Shown: positions 39,963 to 49,346, counted from the first letter of the stretch. The stretch is 64,000 nucleotides of DNA from WSZJ01 sp964590435 (GCA_964590435.1 CAZPWT010000036.1:1-64000); one strand, 5' to 3'. Notes: generated from the letters alone by a model not told the origin. Made by a program: numbers and translations.

Positions 39963-41240
39963 GTGAGCCGCGAGAGCGTGCTCCTCGTGGGCGTCGAGTT
40001 GAAAGGGCAGGACGGGGACTTCGAAGAGCGGCAGCGCGAGCTGGCGATGCTGGTGAAGACGGCGGGTGCGGTGGTGGTGGGCGAGGTGGTGCAGAAGCGG
40101 GAGAAGCCGGACGCCGGGCACTATGTCGGCGAGGGGAAGGCGCTCGAGATCAAGGAGACGGCGGAAGACCTCGACGCGGACACGATCGTGTTCGACCACG
40201 ACCTGTCGCCGGCGCAGGTGAAGAACCTGGAGAAGACGATCGGGCGAAAGGTGCTGGACCGGACGGAGATCATTCTCGACATCTTTGCGACGCACGCACG
40301 TTCGAAGCAGGCGAAGCTGCAGGTGGAGCTGGCGCAGCTCGAGTACACGCTCCCCCGGCTGCGCGGGCAGTGGCAGCACCTGGAGCGGATTGCGGGCGGC
40401 CGCGGCGGCGGCGCGGGGGGCGCGGTCGGCGGCATGGGAACGCGCGGGCCCGGCGAAAAGCAGCTCGAGGTGGACCGGCGGATCGCGCACGAGCAGATCG
40501 TGGCGATGAAGCGCGAGCTGAAGGAGATCGACACGCGGAAGACGCGCGAGATCAAGGCGCGCGGCGAGAACTTCACGGTGGCGCTCGTCGGCTACACGAA
40601 CGCCGGCAAGAGCACGCTCATGAACCGGATCACGCACTCGGACGTGCTCGTCGAGGACAAGCTGTTCTCCACGCTCGACACGAAGACGCACACGTGGAAG
40701 CTGCGCGGCGGAATGAAGGTGATGGCGAGCGACACGGTCGGGTTCATCCGCGCGCTGCCGCACCACCTGGTCGCGTCGTTCCATGCGACGCTCGAGGAGG
40801 TGATCTACGCGGACCTGCTCCTCCACGTCGTCGACGCTTCGGCCCGCGACGCCGCGGGGCACATCGCTGCCGTCGACGCGGTGCTGAAAAAGCTGAACTG
40901 CGCGGACAAGGACCGGCTGCTCGTCTTCAACAAGATGGACGCCGTGAAGGACCGGATGGAGTACGAGGTGCTGCGCGCGCAATATCCCGGGGCGATCGAG
41001 ATCAGCGCGCGGACCGGGAACGGCATGGAGGCGCTGGACGACGAAGTCGCCGGGAGGCTGGACCGGCGGCTGGTGGACGTGTCGCTCGACGTGCCGGTCG
41101 CCGACGGGAGGCTCCTTGCCTACCTCGCGGAAAACGCCCGCGTCACGGAGCGGACGCTCGACGGCGACAACTGGCGCATCAAGGCCCGGCTCGCGCCGTG
41201 GCACGCCTCCAAGCTGCAGCGCACCGGCGGGCTGGTCTAG
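39963..41240 (+). CDS. hflX: GTPase HflX
   Basis: 425 residues. The N-terminal HflX domain (about 20-110, GHYVGEGKALEIKE) is followed by a glycine-rich linker (RIAGGRGGGAGG, GTRGPGEKQLEVDRR) and the G domain (from about 205). The G domain has G1 GYTNAGKST, G2 region FSTLDTKTH, G3 DTVGFI and G4 NKMD. HflX binds the large ribosomal subunit and rescues or splits stalled ribosomes. GTG start; no clear SD. Its TAG stop is shared, within the palindrome CTAG, with the stop of the convergent cyclase gene. Confidence 0.95.
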   Translation: MSRESVLLVGVELKGQDGDFEERQRELAMLVKTAGAVVVGEVVQKREKPDAGHYVGEGKALEIKETAEDLDADTIVFDHDLSPAQVKNLEKTIGRKVLDRTEIILDIFATHARSKQAKLQVELAQLEYTLPRLRGQWQHLERIAGGRGGGAGGAVGGMGTRGPGEKQLEVDRRIAHEQIVAMKRELKEIDTRKTREIKARGENFTVALVGYTNAGKSTLMNRITHSDVLVEDKLFSTLDTKTHTWKLRGGMKVMASDTVGFIRALPHHLVASFHATLEEVIYADLLLHVVDASARDAAGHIAAVDAVLKKLNCADKDRLLVFNKMDAVKDRMEYEVLRAQYPGAIEISARTGNGMEALDDEVAGRLDRRLVDVSLDVPVADGRLLAYLAENARVTERTLDGDNWRIKARLAPWHASKLQRTGGLV

Positions 41241-43093
41241 AACCGCTTCGTCTTCGGCCCCGCCGGCAGGTCGCTCTTCGCGATCGCCCACGGCGTGACG
41301 ACGCGGAACAGCTCGAAGCGCACGTCGTCGAATCCCTTGAGCGCGGCGTGCAGGTTCTCGGTGGCGTGCCCGGCGCCCTTGAGCCACCCCTCGACCTCCG
41401 CGTCCTTGTGGACCTCGGAGGAAATCACGAGGTCACCGCCGCTGCAGAGGCTGACGAGGCGGGCGGTGATGTTCACGGTGGAGCCGAAATAGTCGAGGCG
41501 GTCGTTGAGCGTGACGGCGATGCAGGGCCCGTAGTGGATGCCCGCCTTGAGCACCATCGGCCGGCCGCCATCGGCGGGCTGGGAGAGCTCCTTCGACGCG
41601 TTGAGAAGGGCGCGGACGGCGGAGACGGGGCGGCGGAACACGGCGAGGACGGCGTCGCCGATCGTCTTGACGAGGGCGCCGTCCTCGTCGGCGATGTGGC
41701 GCTTGAGGACGTCGAAGTGCCGCATGACGAGGCCGAACGCCTTGGCGTCGCCGATTTCGCGGTACATGCGCGTGGATTCGAGGAGGTCGGTGAAGAGGAC
41801 GCAGAGCGAGCCGACCTCGATTTCCTCGCCGGGACGGAGGGCTTCGCGGGCGAAGAGGTCGCGGAAGACCTGGGTGCCGGTGACCTCGGCGGCGGTGACG
41901 GCGTTGTCGGACCAGGCGGTGCGCTCGAGGAGCATGACCTGGGGCGCCGCGGTCCGGTTCTCGAACTGCACGGAAGCGCGCGGGGCGACGGACGCCTCCG
42001 TGGCGGGCCAGCCGGCGGCATTCGCGGAGAAGGAAGCGCTCTCGACGCCCCCGGGCTGGACGCGGACGTGCTGCCCTCCCCTTTCGGAACGCGAACGGAC
42101 CCGGTAGGCGCCGGGGGCGAGGGCCAGGTCCACGGCGCGAGTCTCGCCGGGCGCGAGCACCTGCTGTGCGACGATGTGCGGAGTCACCTGCGGTCCGCCG
42201 ACGCAGAATTCCACGATGTCGATTTTCCGGATCGACGAATTCGGCCGGAACGTCAGCTCCACCGACCGCTCGAAGTTCACCTCAAAGTCGATGTTGCACG
42301 AGTCGCAGTGCACCTGCTTCTTCACGCCCGCGAGCGACTCGCTGATCCCTTTCGCGCCCCGGCACGACGGGCACAGCATGTCCCACCGGAACACGAGCAA
42401 CCCGGCCCGGACCGCGTGCAGGCAGAGGTCGAGCACCTTCTTCCGCGAGACGCCCCACCGGTCCGCCAGCGCGAACGGCCTCAGGCGCATCAGCGTCAGG
42501 TCGTCTCCCTTGCGCACCAGCTCCAGCAACTGCTCGACCAGCTCCGCGTCGAGCGCCGCATCCCTGAGCGCCTTGCCGATCTGCCCGAGCCGCCCTTCCG
42601 CCCCCGGCGCCAGCGTCACCGCCGACGGCGGGATCACCTCCGCCTTCCCCGACATCGCGATTTCGTCGTACTTCCGGAAAATCGCGTCGAACGCCGGGTA
42701 ACTCTTCCACTTCATCTGCAGCGGCATCACCAGCTTCCCCAGCAGCCCGCGCGGCGTCATCCAGATCTGGTACACGAGGTGGCTGCCGCCCCCCGCCCGC
42801 GGCTCCAGGTCCGCCGCGACGCGGATCCGCGCCAGCGGCCCCGCGTGGTAGTTCCGCACGACGCCGAACTTCCGCGGCGCCGTCCACTCGAACGGCGCCT
42901 CGTCCCACTCCAGCCTCATCCCCGCCACGTCCATCGTCAGCCGCTCCGCCCCCACGGCCTTCGTCCCGGAGCGCTTCACCATCGGGATCCCCGCGTCCGC
43001 GTTGAAGCGGTTCGTGTCCGCAACGAACGGCCACATCGCCTCCGGCGAGGACCGGAGGTCCCATTCCCAGCGGAAGTGGATTTCCTTGTGCAT
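41237..43093 (-). CDS. SRPBCC/DUF5939-type class III nucleotide cyclase
   Basis: 618 residues. An N-terminal SRPBCC-like domain (about 1-150, RWEWDLRSSPEAMWPFVADT) is followed by a helical adaptor and a zinc ribbon (CPSCRGAKG ... CDSCNIDF). A beta-rich DUF5939-like part comes next, then the cyclase domain (about 400-590): LFTDLLEST and KTIGDAVLAVF give the two metal aspartates, DYFGSTVNITARL the Asn/Arg pair. It should make cAMP or cGMP in the cytoplasm after sensing a hydrophobic ligand, by analogy with SRPBCC folds. The start is the ATG after TACCTT and a 9-nt gap; upstream codons look non-coding. Confidence 0.85.
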   Translation of the reverse strand: MHKEIHFRWEWDLRSSPEAMWPFVADTNRFNADAGIPMVKRSGTKAVGAERLTMDVAGMRLEWDEAPFEWTAPRKFGVVRNYHAGPLARIRVAADLEPRAGGGSHLVYQIWMTPRGLLGKLVMPLQMKWKSYPAFDAIFRKYDEIAMSGKAEVIPPSAVTLAPGAEGRLGQIGKALRDAALDAELVEQLLELVRKGDDLTLMRLRPFALADRWGVSRKKVLDLCLHAVRAGLLVFRWDMLCPSCRGAKGISESLAGVKKQVHCDSCNIDFEVNFERSVELTFRPNSSIRKIDIVEFCVGGPQVTPHIVAQQVLAPGETRAVDLALAPGAYRVRSRSERGGQHVRVQPGGVESASFSANAAGWPATEASVAPRASVQFENRTAAPQVMLLERTAWSDNAVTAAEVTGTQVFRDLFAREALRPGEEIEVGSLCVLFTDLLESTRMYREIGDAKAFGLVMRHFDVLKRHIADEDGALVKTIGDAVLAVFRRPVSAVRALLNASKELSQPADGGRPMVLKAGIHYGPCIAVTLNDRLDYFGSTVNITARLVSLCSGGDLVISSEVHKDAEVEGWLKGAGHATENLHAALKGFDDVRFELFRVVTPWAIAKSDLPAGPKTKRF

Positions 43094-43214
43094 GTTCGTG
43101 GGAAGGTACGCGCGGGGGGAGCGTGCGGTTTGGTGGCGGGGAGCGTAGACGGCGCGGGGCGTGTTGGGAAGGGGCGCGGGGTCCGGCATTCGTGGCGGGA
43201 ATGCCGCGGGGGAC

Positions 43215-43220
43215 TATAAT
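43215..43220 (+). promoter_or_regulatory. -10 box TATAAT, leaderless-type
   Basis: A perfect TATAAT ends 9 nt before the ATG of the next gene. No -35 match is seen at 17 nt. Confidence 0.5.
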
Positions 43221-43229
43221 CGGGCGCTC

Positions 43230-44708
43230 ATGCCTGTCCTCGACGACCTCTGGGCCCAGGGCGACCGCGAAGCCGTACTTCAGCGGGCGCTGTCGCTGAT
43301 CCATGAGGCCCCGGCTCTGTTCGGCGGGCCGGAGGGGCTGCGGCAGCCGTTCCTCGGCGAAGCGGTCAAGGCGTGGGACGCGGGCGGCGTGCTGCCGCGG
43401 GTGAAGGCGCTGCGGCCGGTCGAGAACGCGCTGCTCTTCGCGCTGCGCGACCTCTACGTCTCCTGGGCCTCGAAGCTCGAGGTGGCGGCGCCCGCGCCGG
43501 GCGAAGACGCCCTGAACGTCTCCGGCGTGATGGACGACCTGGCGCCGCTCGATTCCGGGATGCTGAAGCTCGTGCTCCTCGGGTCGCGCTTCCTTTCGGC
43601 GGAAGAAGTCGCCGCCGTCGCGGGGCTGGCCGGCAAGCCGGTGCGCGACGTGCTCTGGGGGCTGGCGCGCGCGGAAGCGGCGCGGCGGGGGCGCGACGGG
43701 GCGGAGCGGGCGAAGCTGATCGACAAGTTCGTGCTCGCGCGGGCGACCGGCAAGGCGGCCGAGGAGCTGGCGGCGTGGGCGGTGGCGGGGCGCGAAGGCA
43801 TGGCGGTCTCTCCCGCGGAGGTCGATGCGGCGATCGGCTGGGCGCCCGGGACGGCCGGCAAGAAACTCGCCTCGGCGCGCGAGTCGGTGCTGAAGCGGTT
43901 GATGCAGGGGAAGTCGGTCTACGAGCCGGGCCCCGGCGAGCCGAGCTTCGAGAAACTGTCGCGCTTCGTGGATGACGACCTCCCGAAGGAGGAAGGCGAC
44001 GCGGTGGCGGCGCACATGGAGTCGTCGATGGCCGCGGTGAAGGCGACGGGGCGGATCGCGCGGCTGTCGTCGCTGGTCGCGGACGCGGTGCTCGGGACGT
44101 GGGAGCCGCCGAAGCCCGCGGGGGACGCGGGGATCGCGCTGGCGGACCTGGCCTCGTGGAGCGCGGGCGGAAGGGCCGACGTGGACGAACGAGTCGCAGC
44201 GTCGGCGGCCGAGCTGGCGCGCGCGGTCGACGTCTTCCGCGCCCTCGCGGCGAAGGAAGGACGGACGCTTGCCCCGGTGTCCGCGGATGCCCTTCCCAGG
44301 CGCGCCGGGTCCGCGCCGTCCCCTGTCCCGTCGCCCACGGCGGCGGACAACGCGCCGAAGATCGAGCTGCGCGGCTGGCCGAACAGGCTCGAGATCGTGA
44401 AGGTCGCCGAGGGGATCAAGATCGACGAGGACGGGCACGTAAAAGCGTTCGCGTGGAAGTCCGGGGACCGCGACGTGATCGCCGACTTCTCTTCGACGCA
44501 GGCCGGCTTCGGCGTGCGGCTGCGGGTGAAGTCGGGCGGAGTTCCCTCCGGCGGCGTGCCGGTCACGGTCTCGGCGCGGAACGCGCGCAAGACCTACAGC
44601 ACGCGCCCGACGGACACCACGGGCGAAGTCGTCGTCCGCCAGATGCCGCTCCAGTCGTTCCGCATCGACATCGGCGGGGCGCCGGTCGACGTGATCATCG
44701 AGTCGTGA
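43230..44708 (+). CDS. unknown protein with sigma-4-like and degenerate anti-sigma-like segments
   Basis: 492 residues with no sure family. Residues about 115-230 hold two helical units that resemble sigma factor region 4, the second being MAVSPAEVDAAIGWAPGTAG followed by KKLASARESVLKRL. Directly after comes FEKLSRFVDDDLPKEEGDAV then AAHMESSMAAV, which follows the anti-sigma zf-HC2 layout (Leu-Asp-Glu-Leu, His-x3-Cys-x2-Cys) with both Cys replaced by Ser/Met. The C-terminal 120 residues form a beta-domain with Pro/Thr linker. A decayed sigma/anti-sigma fusion is one reading; chance similarity is another. Divergent from the cyclase; the TPR gene follows 22 nt after. Confidence 0.6.
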   Translation: MPVLDDLWAQGDREAVLQRALSLIHEAPALFGGPEGLRQPFLGEAVKAWDAGGVLPRVKALRPVENALLFALRDLYVSWASKLEVAAPAPGEDALNVSGVMDDLAPLDSGMLKLVLLGSRFLSAEEVAAVAGLAGKPVRDVLWGLARAEAARRGRDGAERAKLIDKFVLARATGKAAEELAAWAVAGREGMAVSPAEVDAAIGWAPGTAGKKLASARESVLKRLMQGKSVYEPGPGEPSFEKLSRFVDDDLPKEEGDAVAAHMESSMAAVKATGRIARLSSLVADAVLGTWEPPKPAGDAGIALADLASWSAGGRADVDERVAASAAELARAVDVFRALAAKEGRTLAPVSADALPRRAGSAPSPVPSPTAADNAPKIELRGWPNRLEIVKVAEGIKIDEDGHVKAFAWKSGDRDVIADFSSTQAGFGVRLRVKSGGVPSGGVPVTVSARNARKTYSTRPTDTTGEVVVRQMPLQSFRIDIGGAPVDVIIES

Positions 44709-44730
44709 GCCTGGGAGCGGAAATCGACCG

Positions 44731-45867
44731 ATGAAGCTCGATTTCGTCACCCTCCCGCCCTTCCTCGCCGACCGGCTCGGCCTCCCGCGCGACAAGTCCG
44801 TCCCGCTCACCCCGGAGACGCGCCGCGCTCTCGCCGAGTCCGGCCCCAGCGTCGAGGCGATCGTCCGCGGCTGCGAGGCCTACCTCGCCGTGGATCCCGA
44901 CGACGCCGACTACCGCAAGTTCCTCCGCCGGTACTACCACCACCGCGGCGCCGTCCTCGGGAACGACGGGCGGCTCGAGGAAGCGCTGGAGTTGTTCCTG
45001 AAGGCGCGGGTGCTCGACCCGACCGACCCGCAGGTCCACGTCGACTTCGCCCGCGCCTGCCTCGAGCTCGAGCGGCCGGAGGACTCGATCGAGGGGTGGC
45101 GCGCGGCGATGGCCGCCGGCGAGAAGTCGCCCGAGATTTACGACGGGCTGGCGCGAGCGTTCGCCATGAAGGGCGACCACAAGAGCGCGAAGGTGGCCGC
45201 GGAGCAGGCGCGCAAGGACTTCCCCGACGCGCTTCTCCCGCTCCACACGATGGCGACCGTCCTCTACCACGCGGGCGACAAGGCCGGCGTGGAGAAGCTG
45301 CTGTTCGAGGCGCTGGCGAAGGCGCCGGACGACCCGCTGACACTGGAGAAGCTCGGCGTCTGGTTCCGCGAGTGCGGCCGCTTCGAGGAGGCCGCCCGCG
45401 CCATCCGCCGCGCGCAGGAACTGGCGCCGGCCGAGCCGCGGCTCATGTACCAGCGCGGGATGATCGAGATGCGAAGCGGCGACCGGGCGACGGCGGAGAA
45501 GACGTTCCGGGCGCTGCTCGACGCGCGGCCCGACGACCTGGACGGGCGGACGGCGCTGGGGGTGCTGCTCGTCGACACCACGCGGCCGGCCGAGGCGGAG
45601 AAGCTGTTCGCCGAGTCGGCGAAGATCGCGCCGCGCGACTACCGCGCGCACTTTCACCTCGCCCGCCTCTGCTGCCAGGACGCGGATCGCGTCGAGGAGG
45701 GGCTGCGGCATTTCGACCGGATGCTCGACCTCGCGCCGCACGACCGCCACGCGGTCCACACGGCGTACATCGTGGCCACGAACGCGGGCGCCGCGACGGT
45801 CGCCGCGAAGGCCGAGCGCCTCATGCGCGCCATGGGCGAGGATCCGGGCACCCAGGAGGCGCCATGA
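44731..45867 (+). CDS. TPR-repeat protein
   Basis: 378 residues, cytoplasmic. At least seven TPRs run from about residue 60 to 360, for example GRLEEALELFLKARVLDPTD, GRFEEAARAIRRAQELAPAE and RPAEAEKLFAESAKIAPRD. No enzyme motif and no signal peptide. It lies between the sigma-like gene and a CPBP protease gene, overlapping the latter's start (ATGA). It is likely an adaptor for one of these neighbours. Confidence 0.8.
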   Translation: MKLDFVTLPPFLADRLGLPRDKSVPLTPETRRALAESGPSVEAIVRGCEAYLAVDPDDADYRKFLRRYYHHRGAVLGNDGRLEEALELFLKARVLDPTDPQVHVDFARACLELERPEDSIEGWRAAMAAGEKSPEIYDGLARAFAMKGDHKSAKVAAEQARKDFPDALLPLHTMATVLYHAGDKAGVEKLLFEALAKAPDDPLTLEKLGVWFRECGRFEEAARAIRRAQELAPAEPRLMYQRGMIEMRSGDRATAEKTFRALLDARPDDLDGRTALGVLLVDTTRPAEAEKLFAESAKIAPRDYRAHFHLARLCCQDADRVEEGLRHFDRMLDLAPHDRHAVHTAYIVATNAGAATVAAKAERLMRAMGEDPGTQEAP

Positions 45868-46601
45868 CGGTCCTCAAGGAAGGCCCGCAGGCCGCCGGGA
45901 ACGCGCCCTCGAAATGGCGCTACAACCTCCTCACCTCCCTGGCCCTCATCGCCCCGCTCTTCCTCGTCTACCAGGTCGGCGTCCTCCTCACCTGGCCGCT
46001 CTACAACGGCGCCGACCTCATCACCGCCTTCCTCGTCCAGCATCTCAACCTCATCGGCTACCTCGCGCTCAACATCGCCGTCGTCGCCTGCTTCTGCGCG
46101 ATGGCCGCTTCCCGCAAGGGCAAGGAAGGCGTCGAGGTCGGGATGTTCGTGCCGCTGCTGCTCGAGAGCGCCTTCTACGCGTTCTTCCTGGGAAGCGCGA
46201 TCATCTTCGTGATGGCGCGGGTGCTGCACATCCCGCCGCCGCACATGGGGGGCGCGGTGGCCGAGCGCGGTCCGCTGTCGGCGTTCGTGATGAGCGCCGG
46301 CGCCGGCGTGCACGAGGAACTCCTGTTCCGCCTTCTCCTCATGAACGGCCTCGTCGCGCTGTTCAAGGGGCTGAAGTTCGGCCCGGTCGAGTCGTTCCTG
46401 TCGGCGCTCGTGTTTTCCAGCACGCTCTTCAGCGCCATTCACCACCTCGGGCCGCTCGGCGACCCGTTCTCGGTGTGGGTCTTCACGTTCCGGCTGCTCG
46501 CGGGGATCGTCTTCGGGGTGATCTACTGGTTCCGCGGATTCGCGGTGGCGGTGTACACGCACGCGCTGTACGACATGTACGTGCTCCTCTGGCCGCGCTG
46601 A
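45864..46601 (+). CDS. CPBP family intramembrane metalloprotease
   Basis: 245 residues with about seven hydrophobic helices. The ABI/CPBP motifs are present: HEELLFR (EExxxR), FSAIHH (FxxxH) and HALYD (HxxxD). These coordinate the metal within the membrane, so it should be catalytically competent. Relatives act in protein prenyl-type processing, bacteriocin immunity or site-2-like cleavage of regulators; anti-sigma cleavage is a possible link to the sigma-like gene 1.1 kb upstream, but only inference. It is coupled to the TPR gene by a 4-nt overlap. Confidence 0.85.
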   Translation: MTVLKEGPQAAGNAPSKWRYNLLTSLALIAPLFLVYQVGVLLTWPLYNGADLITAFLVQHLNLIGYLALNIAVVACFCAMAASRKGKEGVEVGMFVPLLLESAFYAFFLGSAIIFVMARVLHIPPPHMGGAVAERGPLSAFVMSAGAGVHEELLFRLLLMNGLVALFKGLKFGPVESFLSALVFSSTLFSAIHHLGPLGDPFSVWVFTFRLLAGIVFGVIYWFRGFAVAVYTHALYDMYVLLWPR

Positions 46602-46627
46602 GCGAGCGACGAGCAGCTTGGGCGCGA

Positions 46628-47203
46628 CTACTTCTTGCCTTCCCACTTCGCCAGGAACGCCTCGAACTGGTCCTCGGCGATGATGTCGACGCGCCCGCCG
46701 AACGTGAGGAAGTGGCGGCCGTCCTGGAAGGCGATCGGGTCCCAGACGATGGGCTTGTCGGTCGGCGTCGAGTCGTTGAGCTTGTCCATCGTGACCCGGT
46801 AGGCCTTCTCGCTCATCTGCGTGATGACCTCTTCCTTCGTGGCGTTCGAGCGCGGGATCGAGCAGATGCGGACGTCCGGGATGTCGCCGGCGTCCAGCAT
46901 CGACTTGTAGAACGCGCCGGGCGGCGGATACTCCCCCGTGCGTGCAACGTACATCTGCAGCGCAGCGGCAAGCCCCTTGAGATTCTCGATGCACTGGATG
47001 TCGTGCTTCACGCCCTTGTACACCTGCACGGACCCCGTCGGGTCCACGAGGGGCGCGGGATTCGAGGGGCCCGAGTGGGAAGCGGCGTTCAGCTCCTTCG
47101 AGGGCGCGGACTGGCCGCCCCCGCCGGGAGGAGGCCCGATCGGCTTCGTGTCGCAGCCGAGCATCGCCGCCAGCGCGGCCGCCACGATCGCCTTTGACTT
47201 CAT
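46628..47203 (-). CDS. lipoprotein with a prepilin-like C-terminal domain
   Basis: 191 residues. The signal peptide ends in AMLGC (Cys17). A Pro/Gly/Ser linker leads to a domain that starts QCIENLKGLAAALQMYVARTGEYPP, which resembles the N-terminal helix and loop of GspG/DUF1559-type pseudopilins without the hydrophobic pilin stem. Many such proteins exist in Planctomycetota. It lies 37 nt after rpsT, with GGAGGTCCC before the ATG, so it is probably co-transcribed with rpsT. Confidence 0.7.
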   Translation of the reverse strand: MKSKAIVAAALAAMLGCDTKPIGPPPGGGGQSAPSKELNAASHSGPSNPAPLVDPTGSVQVYKGVKHDIQCIENLKGLAAALQMYVARTGEYPPPGAFYKSMLDAGDIPDVRICSIPRSNATKEEVITQMSEKAYRVTMDKLNDSTPTDKPIVWDPIAFQDGRHFLTFGGRVDIIAEDQFEAFLAKWEGKK

Positions 47204-47240
47204 GCCCACCGGGACCTCCCGCCGCCAGCGCGGCGCCGCC

Positions 47241-47513
47241 CTACTTCGCGGCCGCCGCCAGCGCCTTGATCTTCGCCGCCACGCGCGACTTGTAGCGCGA
47301 AGCCGCATTCTTGTGGATCACGTGCTTCGAGGCCGCCTTGTCCAGGTAGCCCACGAGCAGCTGGAACTCCTTCTGCACGCCGTCCGCCTTCGCCTTCGCC
47401 ATGCCCAGCACCTTCTTCAGCTGGCTGCGGTAACGGGCCTTCACCGCGCGGTTGACGACCCGGCGCTTGTCGGCCTGCCGAACCCTCTTCTTCGCTGAAC
47501 GGGAATGAGCCAT
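47241..47513 (-). CDS. rpsT: 30S ribosomal protein S20
   Basis: 90 residues, a single long basic helical bundle. It starts MAHSRSAKKRVRQADKRRVV, with NRAVKARYRSQLKKVL, then HKNAASRYKSRVAAKI near the end. This is the S20 signature and the usual length. It binds 16S rRNA in the small subunit. The upstream leader can fold a CCCGG/CCGGG hairpin (47549-47567), possibly linked to the autoregulation known for S20. It stands between a TPR gene and a lipoprotein gene on the same strand. Confidence 0.96.
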   Translation of the reverse strand: MAHSRSAKKRVRQADKRRVVNRAVKARYRSQLKKVLGMAKAKADGVQKEFQLLVGYLDKAASKHVIHKNAASRYKSRVAAKIKALAAAAK

Positions 47514-47584
47514 GCCTCTGCCTGTCTCCTTTGTCCGGCTTTGCTGCGCCCGGTTTCAGGCCCGGGCACGTCGCCTTGCCCCGC

Positions 47585-48931
47585 TTACCCGAGCTCTTCG
47601 AGCTTCTTCGAGGCGTCCTTGTAGTTGATGTCGATGTTCATGATCTTCTTGTACTCGCCCTTCGCGTCCTCGACCTTTCCCTGCGCCTTGTAGGACTCCG
47701 CCAGGTAGTAGCGCAGCTGCATTTCCCAGTCGGTCGTCGGCGCCAGCGTCAACGCGTTGGTGAACTGCGTCGCCGCCAGGTCGTAGATCTTCTTGTGGTG
47801 GAAGCACCGCCCCAGGTACGTCATCGAGTCGATCTTCCGCTTCGGGTCCTTCACCGTCTGCTGGAACTCGCCGACCGCCGGGTCGATCATGCCCGCCGAG
47901 AAGTACGCGCGGCCGAGCTCGTACTTGAGCGCCATGTCCGTCGGGTGGTCCTTCACGCGCCGCTGGCACTCCTCCACCCAGAACTTCACGCGCTCCGTGT
48001 AGGCCGCCTTGAACGCGGGGTCGTTCGTGTCGCCACCGGCCGCGGACTTCGCCGCCGCGACCTTGATGTCCAGCTTCTCCACCTTGATGTCGCCGATCTT
48101 GAACTTGATCGTCCCGTCCGCCGGGTCCAGGACCTTCGCGCGCTCCAGCGTCGCGATCGCGCCGTCCAGGTCCTTCTTCTTCTTCTGCATCTCCGCGATC
48201 TTCTTCAGCGTCTTGGCCTGAAGCGGGTTGTTCGGGTCGGCCGCGACCTGGTCCTGCATCCGCTTGATCTCGGCGTCGACCTCGGCGTCCGTCTTCATCC
48301 CGTGCTTTTCCTGCTCCATCCGCGAAGCGCCGTCCTTGTCCTTGATGTTGTCGCGGAAGGTCTTGGCGTTCTCGAGGTTGCTTTCCTTGATCGCGCCGAG
48401 GGCCATGAGGTTCTTGAGGCCCATCGTGACTTCGCGGTCGCTGGGGTCGAGCTGCGCGCACTTCGAGTAGTACTCGATCGCCTTCTTCGTATCGCCCTTC
48501 TTCTGCCAGAGGTCGCCCAGCGACTTCATCGCGACCGTGTTGTTCGCGTCCGACGCCAGTACGTGCTCGAACTCCGCGATCGCTCCGTCGACGAAATTGC
48601 CGTCGCGAAGGGCCGCGCCCAGGGCGACGCGCACGCCGATGTGGATCGGGTCGCCGACGAGGTACTCCTGGGCGAGCTGGATGCGCTTGTCGGCCGGCTT
48701 CGTCATGCCGATCTGCGCCATCGTCTTGCCGCCGTACATCGAGGACGACAGCTTGCCGGGGAAGCCCGAAATCTGGCACTTCTGGATGCAGGTCATGCGG
48801 AGGGCCTGGCGAGCCTTGACGTGGTTGGGATCCATGAGGGCGATCGACTTGAAGATCTCGATCGCGTAATCCCAGTTCTTCTTGTTGAAGGCCTCGGAGC
48901 CCTTCTCGAAGAGCTTGTCGACATCGGCCAT
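47585..48931 (-). CDS. TPR-repeat protein, abundant-type
   Basis: 448 residues, soluble, Lys-rich. TPRs recur along the chain: KKNWDYAIEIFKSIALMDPN, NFVDGAIAEFEHVLASDANN, DTKKAIEYYSKCAQLDPSD, KKDLDGAIATLERAKVLDPAD, and others near the C-terminus. Between them is a charged linker (KTDAEVDAEIKRMQDQVA). No enzyme motif. AGGAGGTTCATAAGCTC before the ATG is a strong ribosome-binding site, which suggests high expression. Its role is unknown; similar proteins are common in Planctomycetota. Confidence 0.8.
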   Translation of the reverse strand: MADVDKLFEKGSEAFNKKNWDYAIEIFKSIALMDPNHVKARQALRMTCIQKCQISGFPGKLSSSMYGGKTMAQIGMTKPADKRIQLAQEYLVGDPIHIGVRVALGAALRDGNFVDGAIAEFEHVLASDANNTVAMKSLGDLWQKKGDTKKAIEYYSKCAQLDPSDREVTMGLKNLMALGAIKESNLENAKTFRDNIKDKDGASRMEQEKHGMKTDAEVDAEIKRMQDQVAADPNNPLQAKTLKKIAEMQKKKKDLDGAIATLERAKVLDPADGTIKFKIGDIKVEKLDIKVAAAKSAAGGDTNDPAFKAAYTERVKFWVEECQRRVKDHPTDMALKYELGRAYFSAGMIDPAVGEFQQTVKDPKRKIDSMTYLGRCFHHKKIYDLAATQFTNALTLAPTTDWEMQLRYYLAESYKAQGKVEDAKGEYKKIMNIDINYKDASKKLEELG

Positions 48932-49110
48932 GAGCTTATGAACCTCCTGAAATTCCGCCGGGTGGCAAGCGGTGAATCGTACGCGGGTGGAAATCGGGAG
49001 TCAAGGAGAGCCCGGGCGGGGGGTGCATGATCGAGATTGCACAGAACGAATCAGATTTCTCATGGCCGCGCAAGAGCAACCCACACGAGCTATGCCCGGT
49101 CGCATCCTTT

Positions 49111-49272
49111 CGTGTCCTTTCGTATCCGCGCCAGGCTCGTGGCCCTTTTGTCAGACAATTCACCCGCCTTCCTTGAGCTCATCCGGCACAGAAGAACAAG
49201 CCGGGATGACGGTGGGATGTTCCGGGAATACGGCCACGAGCTTGGCTCGGATAAAAAAAGACAGGAAAAGAC
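49111..49272. repeat. imperfect long inverted repeat
   Basis: GGCCACGAGC-TGGC-CGGATA (49232-49252) is the diverged reverse complement of 49121-49144. The match continues outward through GTCCTTT / AAAAGAC segments. A smaller TCATCCGGC / GCCGGGATGA hairpin sits near the centre (49178-49210). This looks like an old MITE or a degenerate structured RNA. Confidence 0.5.
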
Positions 49273-49346
49273 AGGCGGCGGTACAACGGGAGCGGGCAAC
49301 GACGGTCATGCACCCTGCCGGGGATGGTCGATGGCGAAATCGCAGG

